Origin: CAUZIB01 sp963663925
GTDB taxonomy: Bacteria; Acidobacteriota; Vicinamibacteria; Vicinamibacterales; UBA8438
NCBI GenBank assembly: GCA_965237405.1
Contig: OZ250139.1
Span: 3,720,001 to 3,784,000, forward strand
Reading direction: 5' to 3'
DNA: 64,000 nt
In this document: positions 55,651-63,629 of the stretch, one piece after another
How the letters are laid out: every line of letters begins with the position of its first letter
How positions within the stretch are numbered: position 1 is the stretch's first letter
Translations under genes and position numbers: made by a program
Notes under the pieces: model-generated
Told to the model about the DNA's origin: nothing
Seen by the model: only the letters and a program-made list of their open reading frames with translations
Database searches by the model: none

Positions 55651-56274
55651 CTACATCCAGCCCAACGTCCGGAGTTGGGTGTGGTGGGAGACCTTGCGTT
55701 GCACGAGCACCCGACCGAGGTCATGGAAGGTTAGGAGAAGAGAGTTCGCGGAGGCGTGGCGCCTGAAGACGTTGTCTACGAAGGCTTCCTCGTTGGGCCA
55801 TGGGTACGCGAAGACCACGTCGCAGTCTTCGGGCGTCAGCTCCATTTCATCCCAGGCACGTGCGTTGAAGTCGAGCCGGGTGTGGGAATCGGCCCCGGCG
55901 ACCAGCTCCTCGTCGCCGGGGAGCAGGAAGGTCCCCTCCGCAAAAACCATGGCGTAGTTCAGGTCGCTTGCGAGCGAACGTGCGGAAGCGACCAATTCCC
56001 GTTGGATCTCGATGCCATAGGGCCTAAAGCCATTGATGGCGGCCACTCCACAGACTCCCCCCAGGCCGCTGCCCCACTCGCAGAACACGGGTCCCGGCGC
56101 GAGACCCTCGTTCTGAATTCGAGATAACACGCGATCCACGGCCGGGAGTTCGCTGCCCACGTAGGCGGGATGCTCGCCGTCGGTCAGCACGAGTAGACGC
56201 TGACTCACTTTCTCCACAAGGTTCGCGATGGAATCGTCCAAAACTGGCGTCTCAGCGGTCGGCATGGGCCTCAA
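55651..56274 (-). CDS. SAM-dependent methyltransferase-like protein
   Basis: 207 residues. Motif I GPVFCEWGSGLGGVCGVAA at about residue 65, acidic partner in YGIEIQRELVASARSLA, and CDVVFAYPWPNEEAFVD (motif IV, D..(A/N)YPWP). C-terminal LLLTFHDLGRVLVQRKV. Substrate unknown. Lies between the phage-like protein and the tRNA-derived attachment site. Confidence 0.75.
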   Translation of the reverse strand: MRPMPTAETPVLDDSIANLVEKVSQRLLVLTDGEHPAYVGSELPAVDRVLSRIQNEGLAPGPVFCEWGSGLGGVCGVAAINGFRPYGIEIQRELVASARSLASDLNYAMVFAEGTFLLPGDEELVAGADSHTRLDFNARAWDEMELTPEDCDVVFAYPWPNEEAFVDNVFRRHASANSLLLTFHDLGRVLVQRKVSHHTQLRTLGWM

Positions 56275-56492
56275 AGCCGTGGTCCGGTCCGTATGGCGGA
56301 GGGGGATAAATGTCGGTTACGTACAAATATATATTGAGATCGCTCGCGGTTTTTGGATCCTGAGGAAATCGACCGAGCAAAAAAGGCTGACCGGGGTCGG
56401 CTTACCGGGGCCTAAAAGCCACCGAAGCGTGTTGGGGTGGGTACAGTTTTGGCACCCACTACGAGACGGAAGCAAAAACCCCCTGCAAAGAT

Positions 56493-56537
56493 TGGCGCGC
56501 CCTGCAGGACTCGAACCTGCGACCTCCTGGTTCGTAG
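56493..56537 (-). other. 3' half of tRNA-Arg(ACG): probable attachment site
   Basis: Minus strand reads CTACGAACCAGG (anticodon loop with ACG and 3' stem), variable loop AGGTC, T arm GCAGGTTCGAGTCCTGC, acceptor 3' strand and CCA. The 5' half is absent: the bases before the anticodon loop cannot pair with CCAGG. A tRNA 3' end without its 5' half next to an integrase marks the end of an integrative element. Confidence 0.8.
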
Positions 56538-56849
56538 TCGTGCCAATACCAAACGCACCAAGTGCTACTGTTGAGTACGGAGCAACATTTCCAAGGGTAA
56601 ACCTGCCTGTCATCAAGCAAGCGACTGCTACCACTGCACATGGTTTGGTACTGGGGGTAGCCACAAAATCCGCCACAGTCGTCAGCTCCGGCTAGCGAGC
56701 GAGAGAGCGTCGCTCCAGTCAACGCCAAGAGCGGCAAGCGAAGTCCAGAATCGCCTGACGATCGGTAGCGTAGACGGTACGATCGACATCAGGTAATGAG
56801 AGATGTACCGCCCCAGGGTTCTTGGACAGTGGTTTGAAGGTAATCACTT

Positions 56850-57743
56850 CTATGCTGCCGCGTCTAGCCCGACCCGGTCGCGTCGCACCTGGGCTGGGCT
56901 TCGATAGTCGTACTTCTCAAGCATCCACTGTTCGTTGTATGTCCGCTTGAACTCAAGCAAGGCGAGGCGGAGCTCCTCGATCGTTTCGAAGCTCCGTACC
57001 CACAAGACGTTCTCCTTCAGTGTGCGGATGAAGCGCTCAGCGACGCCATTCCCTTCGGGCTCCCGCACGAAGCTCGGTGAGCTCTCGATACCAAAGAACT
57101 TGATCTCCCGTTGGAAGTCATCGGCCAGGTAGTTCGATCCGTGGTCGTGACGAAGACGAAGCCCGCTGGCGACACCTTTGGCGATGGCGCCGAAGCGTTC
57201 CCGGACGCCCTGGCGGATCGGCTCCAGGGCCTCGAACCGGCTCCCGCTCTTGGCCGCATGGAGGCCGATGCACTCGGTCGTACAGTGATCGACAGCCACG
57301 AACACGAACGCCGCCCCCTCGCCGACCGTCACCGTGGCCGACATGTCCGTTCCCCACATCACATCGGGGGCCTCCGTGGTGATCGTGCCGTCATGCGCCT
57401 TCGGGCCGTGCGCGTGGCCCGCGCGGTGCGGGGCCTGGAGGTCGTGCTCCCGCATCAACCGCCGCACCCGCTCCTTCGAGGTGCGGATCCCCGCGACCCG
57501 CAGCTTCGCCCAGGCTTTGCGGTACCCCTCGCCATGAAACGGCGAGGCTTCGAGTACCCGGCGGATGTGGCCGACCAGCACCTCGTCCGGGGCGGCACCG
57601 ACCGGCCCGCGGCGACACCACGGCGCGCGTGACCTCGTCGCGTGACGCCTCGCGTAGACGCTGGACCGCGCCCGCTCCCACACGCGGTAGATCCGCTGCA
57701 CGCCGTACGCCCGACGGGTGGAGATCGAATGGGCGCCACTCAT
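56850..57743 (-). CDS. IS3 OrfB of element D
   Basis: 297 residues, intact DDE core as in element B (VMWGTDMSATV, DHGSNYLADDF, GNGVAERFIRTLKE). One substitution in the HTH-linker region (GHAHGPK conserved). Confidence 0.93.
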   Translation of the reverse strand: MSGAHSISTRRAYGVQRIYRVWERARSSVYARRHATRSRAPWCRRGPVGAAPDEVLVGHIRRVLEASPFHGEGYRKAWAKLRVAGIRTSKERVRRLMREHDLQAPHRAGHAHGPKAHDGTITTEAPDVMWGTDMSATVTVGEGAAFVFVAVDHCTTECIGLHAAKSGSRFEALEPIRQGVRERFGAIAKGVASGLRLRHDHGSNYLADDFQREIKFFGIESSPSFVREPEGNGVAERFIRTLKENVLWVRSFETIEELRLALLEFKRTYNEQWMLEKYDYRSPAQVRRDRVGLDAAA

Positions 57744-58088
57744 CGCGTCGACCTCCTCCGGGCCAAAGGGGAGCCGGCCTCCAGCTGGTCCACCTTCGCG
57801 TAGAGCAGTTCGTTCTCCATCAGCAGCTCGCCGACCTTGGCCCGCAGCCGACGGTTGTCTTCACCCCGGGCATCCGTCGCTCGGCTCTTCAGGCCCGCCT
57901 GGCCCGCGGCCAGAAACTGATCGCGCCACTGCGACGCCCGCGCCGCCGTGATCCTCCACTCCCGCGACACGGACTCGAGATCCTCCCCGCGCAGCAAGCA
58001 CATCACCACGGCGCTCTTGCGACCGACTGAAAACCGGCCCCCTCCGGCCTCCCTCCGCCACCGCCGACTCCTGATCGTGCTTCTCCAT
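57740..58088 (-). pseudogene. IS3 OrfA of element D, 11-bp deletion
   Basis: Begins MEKHDQESAVAEGGRR as in element B, but one copy of the CCCTCCGG repeat and the bases between are lost at about 58040, so the HTH region continues in another frame. Element D can only move with OrfA supplied in trans. Confidence 0.85.
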
Positions 58089-58121
58089 CTCGACACTCCT
58101 CCTACGAGAACTCTCTCGCAA

Positions 58122-59252
58122 TCAAGTGTCCAAGAAAACCCTGGGGCGCCCCAGAGACGCACTGATTGTACGCGATGGTTCTGTCGGCTCAACCAAGGTG
58201 TCCAACGCCTGCCTCTGCGCCTCTGCGCCGATGTGCCCGCAACGTCGAGCCATCGCCGCTGTCGTGGAGGCAGACCAGCCCATGATGGACGCAACCACCG
58301 ACAAGGACGCACCGCGTTCCAACAACCTGGTGCAGGCTGTGTGTCTGGCGTCGTGGAACCTACACACGACTCCGGCCTCGCGCTTGGCAGTCGCCCATGA
58401 ACTCTTGACGTCACCAATTGGGATCATCGGATCAACGGTCTCGCTGTAAGGCTTCCGCTCGTTGCCAGCGAATCCGTACGCTTCAGTGGGAAAGACGGTG
58501 TGCGAAGGCTGGCGGTCCGGGAAGTGCCCCGCCCAAGCCTGCAGAGTTGCGAGGGCGCGTGCGTTGAGCGGAACGACGCGACCGGTTCCCGCAACAGTCT
58601 TCGCTCTGCCGACTGTGATCTCCCGATTCAAGAAATCAATCTGATTCCACCGTAGCGACTGAATCTCGCCCTTCCGCAAACCGGTATGCAGGGCGACTTG
58701 CACGAATGGCAGCAACGTGCGCGACCGACTGGCAGCACACGCCTTAAGCAATCGCGCTTCCTCGTCCTTGGTCAAAGCCTTCCCTACCTCGGTGTCGACA
58801 CGCAACATCGTGACGTCAGGCTGCAGATTCGCCCAGAGTCGGTTCCGTACAAGGACCGCCCGTAATGTGCCCACCTCGTGATTGATTGTCTTGGGCGAAG
58901 CTCCAGCTTTCAGGCGACACTTCTGATAATTCGAGATGTCTTCTGCACGGATATCGATCGTAAGCAGCCCACCGAAGTCAGGCGTCAGGTGTGCGAGGTT
59001 CTGCCTGCTGTACTGATACGTCTTCGGCATCCAAGTTGGCTCCTTCGCCTCAAGCCACTCGCTCGCAGCAACGGAAAATCTCACCGGGGCCGTTCGCTTC
59101 TTAATGGCGTGAACAGACTCTTCGAGCTGTTGGTGTCTCTTCCGCTCAATTTGTCTCGCGAGTGCCTTGTTCGCTGTTTTCGTGGACTCGCGGAACCTGC
59201 GCCCCGCAAACTCGAAACAGAACCACCACACGTTGCCACGTCGATAGATCAT
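58122..59252 (-). pseudogene. tyrosine recombinase, IS-truncated and lacking the catalytic Tyr
   Basis: Up to residue 363 this is a normal phage/island integrase: N-terminal core-binding TPDFGGLLTIDIRAEDI, Arg I in ALHTGLRKGEIQSLRW, RVVPLNARALATLQ, His-x-x-Arg in VCRFHDARHTACTRLLERG. At the tyrosine position the sequence is MARRCGHIGAEAQRQAL: Cys replaces Tyr (codon TGC). The last 12 residues are read from IS3 element D. It is the integrase of the element bounded by the tRNA-Arg site and is very likely dead. Confidence 0.9.
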
Positions 59253-60205
59253 CGCCGACCTCCTTTACGCTTCTTTTTCTCCGCCTTTATCCACGCCTTC
59301 ACAGCCTTAAGAGTTGTCCCTGTTTGCTCCGCTATTTCACTAGCCGGTGGGGGCGTCTCTGAAAACGCTAATTTCAGCACCTGCTTTTTCCGTTTTCGTA
59401 GGTGTTTCGTCCTGCAATAGGCACGATCGCAAAACTCCCTGTTCGTGTTGTAGCCTTCATCCTCCGTACTGATCTCGAAGATCCGTTCGCACATCTTGCA
59501 TTTGCGAAATGACCGGCCTCCGGTAAGCGACAACGTGAATTGCAGCCACATGCTCGACAGTAGATCCAATGGCCCATAAGACAGCCGATTCGACTCTCCC
59601 AACACGATGCGAGGTTGAACATGTTCAAGGTGGATATTGATGAGCGTCGTCAGCCGCTTCCGATCCTTTTCATAGGGCGGCTTCACCTTCCAGCGACGGT
59701 GATCCTCCGTCGTCCACGCTTTCCGGAAAGCAAGCTCCTGCTCGCGAGAACGGTCAAGGCTTAGCTTAAGAGCCTCGCGCATCTGCACAATCTCCACCGC
59801 CCACGTCAGATGGGATTCGCCGTCGGCGTAGTGCGCGCCTGAGCGTCCTTTTACCACCCTGTTCTGGTGCTGGTGCTGGTGCGAACGGCGAAGACTGCCA
59901 TATGTCGATGCAAACGCCGTAATCTCATCGCGATCCGCGCAGCTCAGTTCAGCGAACGTCTTGAAGAGAGCGACGTGCTCCCCAGACATCGGCTCAATCG
60001 TGCGAGCGCGGCCAGAGTCCAAGACCCTCCCAAGCACGGGGCCAGTCTCAGTCTCACCGTATAGCTTCGAAGCTCGCCAAACTGCCGCTGGTGACTTGAA
60101 GGATTCGGCAGGGACGACGACGGGTCGGCCCTTCTCATCCAACCAGTCTTTCCATTCGTAAGCGGGAAACACGTCCCACTTGGAACCCTGTAATGCGTCC
60201 TTCAT
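59249..60205 (-). CDS. zinc-finger and HTH protein of the integrative element
   Basis: 318 residues, start overlaps nothing upstream, stop overlaps the integrase start by 4 bp (operon). Central helical region with ADGESHLTWAVEIVQMREAL, then a CGNR-like zinc finger: SFRKCKMCERIFEI, NREFCDRAYCRTKHLRKR (CxxC ... C-x4-C), and a C-terminal HTH SEIAEQTGTTLKAVKAWI with a basic tail. Role unknown, perhaps control or DNA processing of the element. Confidence 0.7.
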   Translation of the reverse strand: MKDALQGSKWDVFPAYEWKDWLDEKGRPVVVPAESFKSPAAVWRASKLYGETETGPVLGRVLDSGRARTIEPMSGEHVALFKTFAELSCADRDEITAFASTYGSLRRSHQHQHQNRVVKGRSGAHYADGESHLTWAVEIVQMREALKLSLDRSREQELAFRKAWTTEDHRRWKVKPPYEKDRKRLTTLINIHLEHVQPRIVLGESNRLSYGPLDLLSSMWLQFTLSLTGGRSFRKCKMCERIFEISTEDEGYNTNREFCDRAYCRTKHLRKRKKQVLKLAFSETPPPASEIAEQTGTTLKAVKAWIKAEKKKRKGGRR

Positions 60206-60309
60206 GGTGATACCTACAATTTACTAGTACTAAATATCATACTCATTGAATGATAGCAGCCACATCGATGGCTGTCACTCACTAATCACATGCAGAGGAG
60301 GAAAAGAAC

Positions 60310-60516
60310 ATGGCGTCATTCAATGACAGGCTACTGACGGTCGCAGAAGCGGCGGAGGCTCTCAGCTTAGCGTCGCCAACAATTCGGCTCTGGGTCGGGC
60401 AACGGCGGATCGGACACGTCCGGCTAGGACGCGCCATCCGAATCAAAGCGTCCGAGGTCGAGCGAATCCTTGAAGCCGGTGATGTTCCAGCAGCGAGAAG
60501 TAGGACCAATGGGTAG
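60310..60516 (+). CDS. excisionase-type MerR/HTH_17 protein
   Basis: 68 residues, GAGGAGG site upstream. LLTVAEAAEALSLASPTIR and LWVGQRRIGHVRLGRAIRI, then KASEVERIL: the winged-helix DNA-binding domain of excisionases. Divergent from the integrase operon. First gene of a chain of overlapping genes. Confidence 0.9.
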   Translation: MASFNDRLLTVAEAAEALSLASPTIRLWVGQRRIGHVRLGRAIRIKASEVERILEAGDVPAARSRTNG

Positions 60517-60598
60517 CCACTTTCGGCGTGATTTATTGCCTGACCCGGAAAAGTATTTCGCGGAACAAGGGTTCAGGTTCATCGGTGGTGGTGAATGA
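60509..60598 (+). CDS. 29-residue overlapping gene
   Basis: ATG overlaps the previous stop (ATGGGTAG). MGSHFRRDLLPDPEKYFAE then QGFRFIGGGE, TGA shared with the next ATG (ATGA). The exact 4-bp overlap at its end and conserved-looking ends support translation by coupling. Unknown function. Confidence 0.5.
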   Translation: MGSHFRRDLLPDPEKYFAEQGFRFIGGGE

Positions 60599-60789
60599 CC
60601 TGCCCCTACTGCGAGCGGCCAATCGAGATGAAACGCGAGGAGCGAGAACTTCGGCGAGACCAGGCGCGGTGGATCGCACGGAACGTCACCAGAAAAGACC
60701 GGAAGAGCATCGAGGACTACGCTGGCCTCGTAAGCGCCTTAAAGGAAGACATCGAGCTGGCGGAATCGCCGTCGGGCGGTGACCAATGA
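60595..60789 (+). CDS. small zinc-knuckle protein
   Basis: 64 residues: MTCPYCERPIEMKREE (CxxC), then a charged helix RRDQARWIARNVTRKDRKS. Stop overlaps the next start (ATGA). Probably a small DNA-handling or regulatory protein of the element. Confidence 0.65.
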   Translation: MTCPYCERPIEMKREERELRRDQARWIARNVTRKDRKSIEDYAGLVSALKEDIELAESPSGGDQ

Positions 60790-60950
60790 AGGACGACGGC
60801 AGCGAAGGAGCGCTTGAGTTGTTGCTTCAGGAATCAAAGGCGTATCGCGCAATGGTGAGCGTACTTCTGGAAAAGTTGCACGAAGCGTATCGACACGAGC
60901 GGTATCGAATGTTACGGGAGAATCATGTCAACGCTAACGTTGACCGCTGA
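60786..60950 (+). CDS. 54-residue helical protein
   Basis: MKDDGSEGALELLLQESKA, YRAMVSVLLEKLHEAYRHE, YRMLRENHVNANVDR. One long helix. Overlaps the preceding gene by 4 bp and the helicase gene by 26 bp. Confidence 0.6.
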   Translation: MKDDGSEGALELLLQESKAYRAMVSVLLEKLHEAYRHERYRMLRENHVNANVDR

Positions 60951-62079
60951 ATTCGCCAGCAAGAAGGCGCTCAGCGATTTGCTGTTCGACATTCAAGCCG
61001 CGCTGCGCCGATATCTCGTGATTGGTGACGCGGAGTTTGTCACGTTGTCGCTTTTTACCCTCCATACCCACGCCTTCGAACTGTCAGAAGAGGATGCCGT
61101 TGGGCAGTATCCGTATCACAGCCCGTACCTGCGAATTACCAGTGCGGTGAAACGTTGCGGGAAGACGAGAGCGTTGGAAGTGTTGAACCTGCTCGTGGCA
61201 CGACCGTGGTTTTGTAGCCTGACAACGACAGCGGCATTAGTGCGACGGATTCAGAGCGAGCAGCCAACGCTCCTCCTCGATGAAAGCAACCGAGCGTTTG
61301 CACAAGATAAGGACTACTCCACCAAGCTCACGGGAATTTTGAACGCGGGGTACACCCGGAATGGCAACGTCTGGATGTGCGAGAGTCAAGGCTCGAACCA
61401 ACAAGCCAAAGAGTGGCGTGTGTTTTGTCCGAAAGTGTTTTCAGGAATCGGCCACGAACACCTACCAGACACCCTGCTTGATCGCAGCATTCCTATCGCG
61501 ATGAAGCGCAAGGTCAACGAGCGCGTTGAGAAGTTTCACGAGTTGGAGGCGATGAGACAACTCCGACCGCTCCAGCAACGATGTGAAGAGCTGGCCCCAC
61601 ACCTCATTCCTATTCTCAAGGATGCCCGTCCTCAGCCAGCGCCTGACCTCAATGACAGAGCGGAGGATGTCTGGACGCCTTTGGTCGCGATTGCGGATGC
61701 GGCGGGCGACGAGTGGCCAGTATTGGCAAGACAGGCGGCGACCGAGCTGTCAGGCGAGGCGAATCATCCTGATGGTGATGTCGGCGTGTTGTTGCTGCGA
61801 GACATCAAGTCGCTCTGGCCTGAGGGCCAAACGTTTCTTGCAACGGCGGAACTACTACGACACTTAAACAACTCGGACGAGCAACCGTGGCCGACATGGT
61901 GTCGCGGCCATGAGATGACTCCACATGCGCTGTCTCGGATTTTGAAAGAGTTCGGGATTAAACCGACTTCGAACGGTCAGTTTCGCGGGTATCGACGTGT
62001 TGATTTTCAGGACGCCTTCATCCGACACAACGTCCTTGTGGGGGACGACCAAAGCGTCAAAGCGTCAAACCCCTTATAA
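60925..62079 (+). CDS. DUF3631-type helicase/ATPase
   Basis: 384 residues. P-loop in LRITSAVKRCGKTRALEVL (x-x-CGKT), Walker B in QPTLLLDESNRAFAQDK, arginine-rich PDTLLDRSIPIAMKRK, and a C-terminal DUF3631/DUF3854-like domain with LRDIKSLWPEGQTFLATAEL. Found in phages and integrative elements with primase-helicase roles. The stop is followed by an inverted repeat and then the opposite-strand redoxin gene. Confidence 0.88.
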   Translation: MSTLTLTAEFASKKALSDLLFDIQAALRRYLVIGDAEFVTLSLFTLHTHAFELSEEDAVGQYPYHSPYLRITSAVKRCGKTRALEVLNLLVARPWFCSLTTTAALVRRIQSEQPTLLLDESNRAFAQDKDYSTKLTGILNAGYTRNGNVWMCESQGSNQQAKEWRVFCPKVFSGIGHEHLPDTLLDRSIPIAMKRKVNERVEKFHELEAMRQLRPLQQRCEELAPHLIPILKDARPQPAPDLNDRAEDVWTPLVAIADAAGDEWPVLARQAATELSGEANHPDGDVGVLLLRDIKSLWPEGQTFLATAELLRHLNNSDEQPWPTWCRGHEMTPHALSRILKEFGIKPTSNGQFRGYRRVDFQDAFIRHNVLVGDDQSVKASNPL

Positions 62080-62121
62080 AGATTGGGCCAATAAACACAG
62101 CCCATTGACACTTTGACGCTT
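62052..62121. repeat. 17-bp inverted repeat next to the helicase gene
   Basis: AAGCGTCAAAGCGTCAA at 62052-62068 and TTGACACTTTGACGCTT at 62105-62121 (16 of 17 complementary), 36 bp apart; the left arm contains a direct repeat AAAGCGTC. Could be a terminator, an origin or the element's right edge. Confidence 0.6.
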
Positions 62122-62134
62122 CGGTCCACGATCC

Positions 62135-63280
62135 CTAGCGGGCTGGTTGATTGGCCTGCTGGCGGTCAGGCGGCATGACGGTAAGTGTCCATGAAACCGG
62201 GACCGACACCGGTTCGAAGCAGACCGCGTCGTCGCACGCCTGATAGTCGAGTTGCCCCGTCAGGGTGATCACGTCGACATCGGCAAGCGCCTCGAGCGCT
62301 TCGGGCGACGCACCGACAACGGCCTCCTGAGTCAGTCGGAACGGTCGTTGATACACGGGTACTCGCTCGTCAAGCGGCTCGAAGTGGTAGATCTCCGAGG
62401 CGGGGTAGGCTGACGGCTCGGTCTGCACGAGTGGATTGTCTGCGAGACGAAGGGCGATCACGTAGTAGCCTAGATCGTCCGCGCCCGGCGCGTAGACATG
62501 AATGTTCGGATTTGGCTCAATGTCGAGCATCAACGCGATGCGACTGCCTGCCGAGACCTCGGCATTGGTTTGGCTTGACGTGATCACCAGGTGTGGCGTC
62601 TCGCCTCTCGTACCCGACACCGGGTTGGTCTCGAGGCTCAGACGCAGCATAATGGTGGCGGCCGTGTTGCGCTCCCGGTAGAACTCTTCGAAGAACCGCG
62701 ACGTCACCCGACCCTCGTTGTCGACGACAAACGTGCCGGGGAACGGCGTCCCCACGAGGATTCGGTTCGCGCCGAAGACTGAGACGTAACGGGCAACGTC
62801 AGCCTTGACAGACGGGTCGTCAGCGTTGGCGCCCAGGCCCTCTTCCGCAACGGTATTCAGAATGCCGAACGCCCTGATCGCCGCTGAGTGCTCGTCGGAG
62901 AGTAGGGGATAGGTGATTCCCACTCGCTCGGCGAAGCTGGCGAGCACCTCTTCCGAGTCGAAGCTAATCGCAACGACGTTGAGGCCTTGTGCCTCGAGCG
63001 CCTCACGTTGTTCTTGCAGCTCCACGAGCTGCGCCTTGCAGTACGGTCACCAATCGGCCGAGCGATGAAAGACGATCATCGCACCGTTCGAGCCCAGGAT
63101 CGACTCGCTGGTCCACACCGTGCCGTACTGATCGGGAAGTTTGAAGTCAGGGATCAACTCTCCGATCTGAGGTCCAAGCGAAGACACGTCGATCTGTTCG
63201 CGGGATTCCTGCATCAGAACTGGTGCGGGGCTGAACAGGGCCGCGAGCGCGCAAGCCAATATCACTCGTCGCATGCGCAT
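62135..63280 (-). CDS. redoxin-DsbD(N) fusion, candidate selenoprotein (UxxC)
   Basis: Start ATG 63280 (MRMRRVILACALAALFS) with signal peptide. The redoxin (AhpC/TSA, thioredoxin-like) domain reads GELIPDFKLPDQYGTVW, GAMIVFHRSADW, TGA, PYCKAQLVELQEQRE; the TGA at 63047-63049 stands at the first Cys of the usual DWCPYCK motif. The frame is then open to 62135: GITYPLLSDEHSAAIRAFG, GTFVVDNEGRVTSRFFEE, and a C-terminal DsbD-N-like beta domain ending QLDYQACDDAVCFEPVSV. About 380 residues if TGA is read as selenocysteine. A periplasmic thiol-disulfide enzyme. If TGA is a true stop, only an 77-residue fragment forms. Confidence 0.85.
63016..63032 (-). promoter_or_regulatory. possible bacterial SECIS hairpin
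   Basis: In the mRNA of the redoxin gene, GCAGCTC, loop GUG, GAGCUGC forms a perfect 7-bp stem. The loop begins 22 nt after the UGA (21 nt between), within the 16-37 nt range of bacterial SECIS elements, and starts with G as required. It also encodes AQLVEL, so chance is possible. Confidence 0.5.
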
Positions 63281-63418
63281 GATGCTAGTCGAGTGGCTCG
63301 TTTTTTCCAACTACCACCACGCCGTCCACTCGGGCTGGAGACGCCCTGAGCTTGTCGTAGGCTCGAAAGTGATGTCCCTCGGTGAGCAGGTGCAGTTCGT
63401 TGCTGGCCAGAAGTCGAA

Positions 63419-63449
63419 GTTAGGTGGTTCCAGAGTGGTACCACCTAAC
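63419..63449. terminator. hairpin with 10-bp arms
   Basis: GTTAGGTGGT and ACCACCTAAC flank an 11-nt loop. There is no T-run. It could be a terminator-like structure or a protein-binding palindrome. Confidence 0.35.
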
Positions 63450-63454
63450 ATGCC

Positions 63455-63620
63455 GCCTACGCTCGCTGAGATGGGCATCGACAAGAAGACGTCGTCGCTC
63501 GCGCAGCGGTCGGAGGTGTCTCGATATTAGCGGTCGGAGGTGTCTCGATGTTACAGGGTGGGTCAGCGTAGACGATGCGATATGGGTAACGCGGATTAGC
63601 GGATTAACAGTACTTCCACC
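63455..63620 (+). pseudogene. ParB-like/phage protein scrap with 24-bp tandem repeat
   Basis: MPPTLAEMGIDKKTSSLAQ resembles the LG..K..SS..Q region of phage ParB-like/HTH proteins. It then enters a tandem 24-bp repeat AGCGGTCGGAGGTGTCTCGA.. at 63505-63552. No complete gene. Confidence 0.35.
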
Positions 63621-63629
63621 ACAGGAGGT

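Larger units (their letters stand above)
56804..58153. mobile_element. IS3-family (IS407-type) element D inside the integrase gene
   Basis: Same ends as elements B and C. GAGA occurs immediately before 56804 and immediately after 58153, a 4-bp target duplication. 11 bp shorter than element B because of a deletion between direct repeats in orfA. Confidence 0.93.

Noticed and set aside
56493..56570. Complete tRNA-Arg gene
   Set aside because: No 5' half: the bases before the anticodon loop do not pair with the CCAGG stem and no D arm is present.
56317..56676. 119-codon minus ORF with QEVAGSSPAGRA
   Set aside because: That peptide is the usual translation artefact of a tRNA 3' half; the sequence is the att-like tRNA-Arg remnant.
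58226..58260. Cys in place of integrase Tyr as a misread
   Set aside because: Kept as seen: the codon is TGC on the minus strand and the surrounding ARR.GHIG residues are in frame; a sequencing error cannot be excluded but is not assumed.
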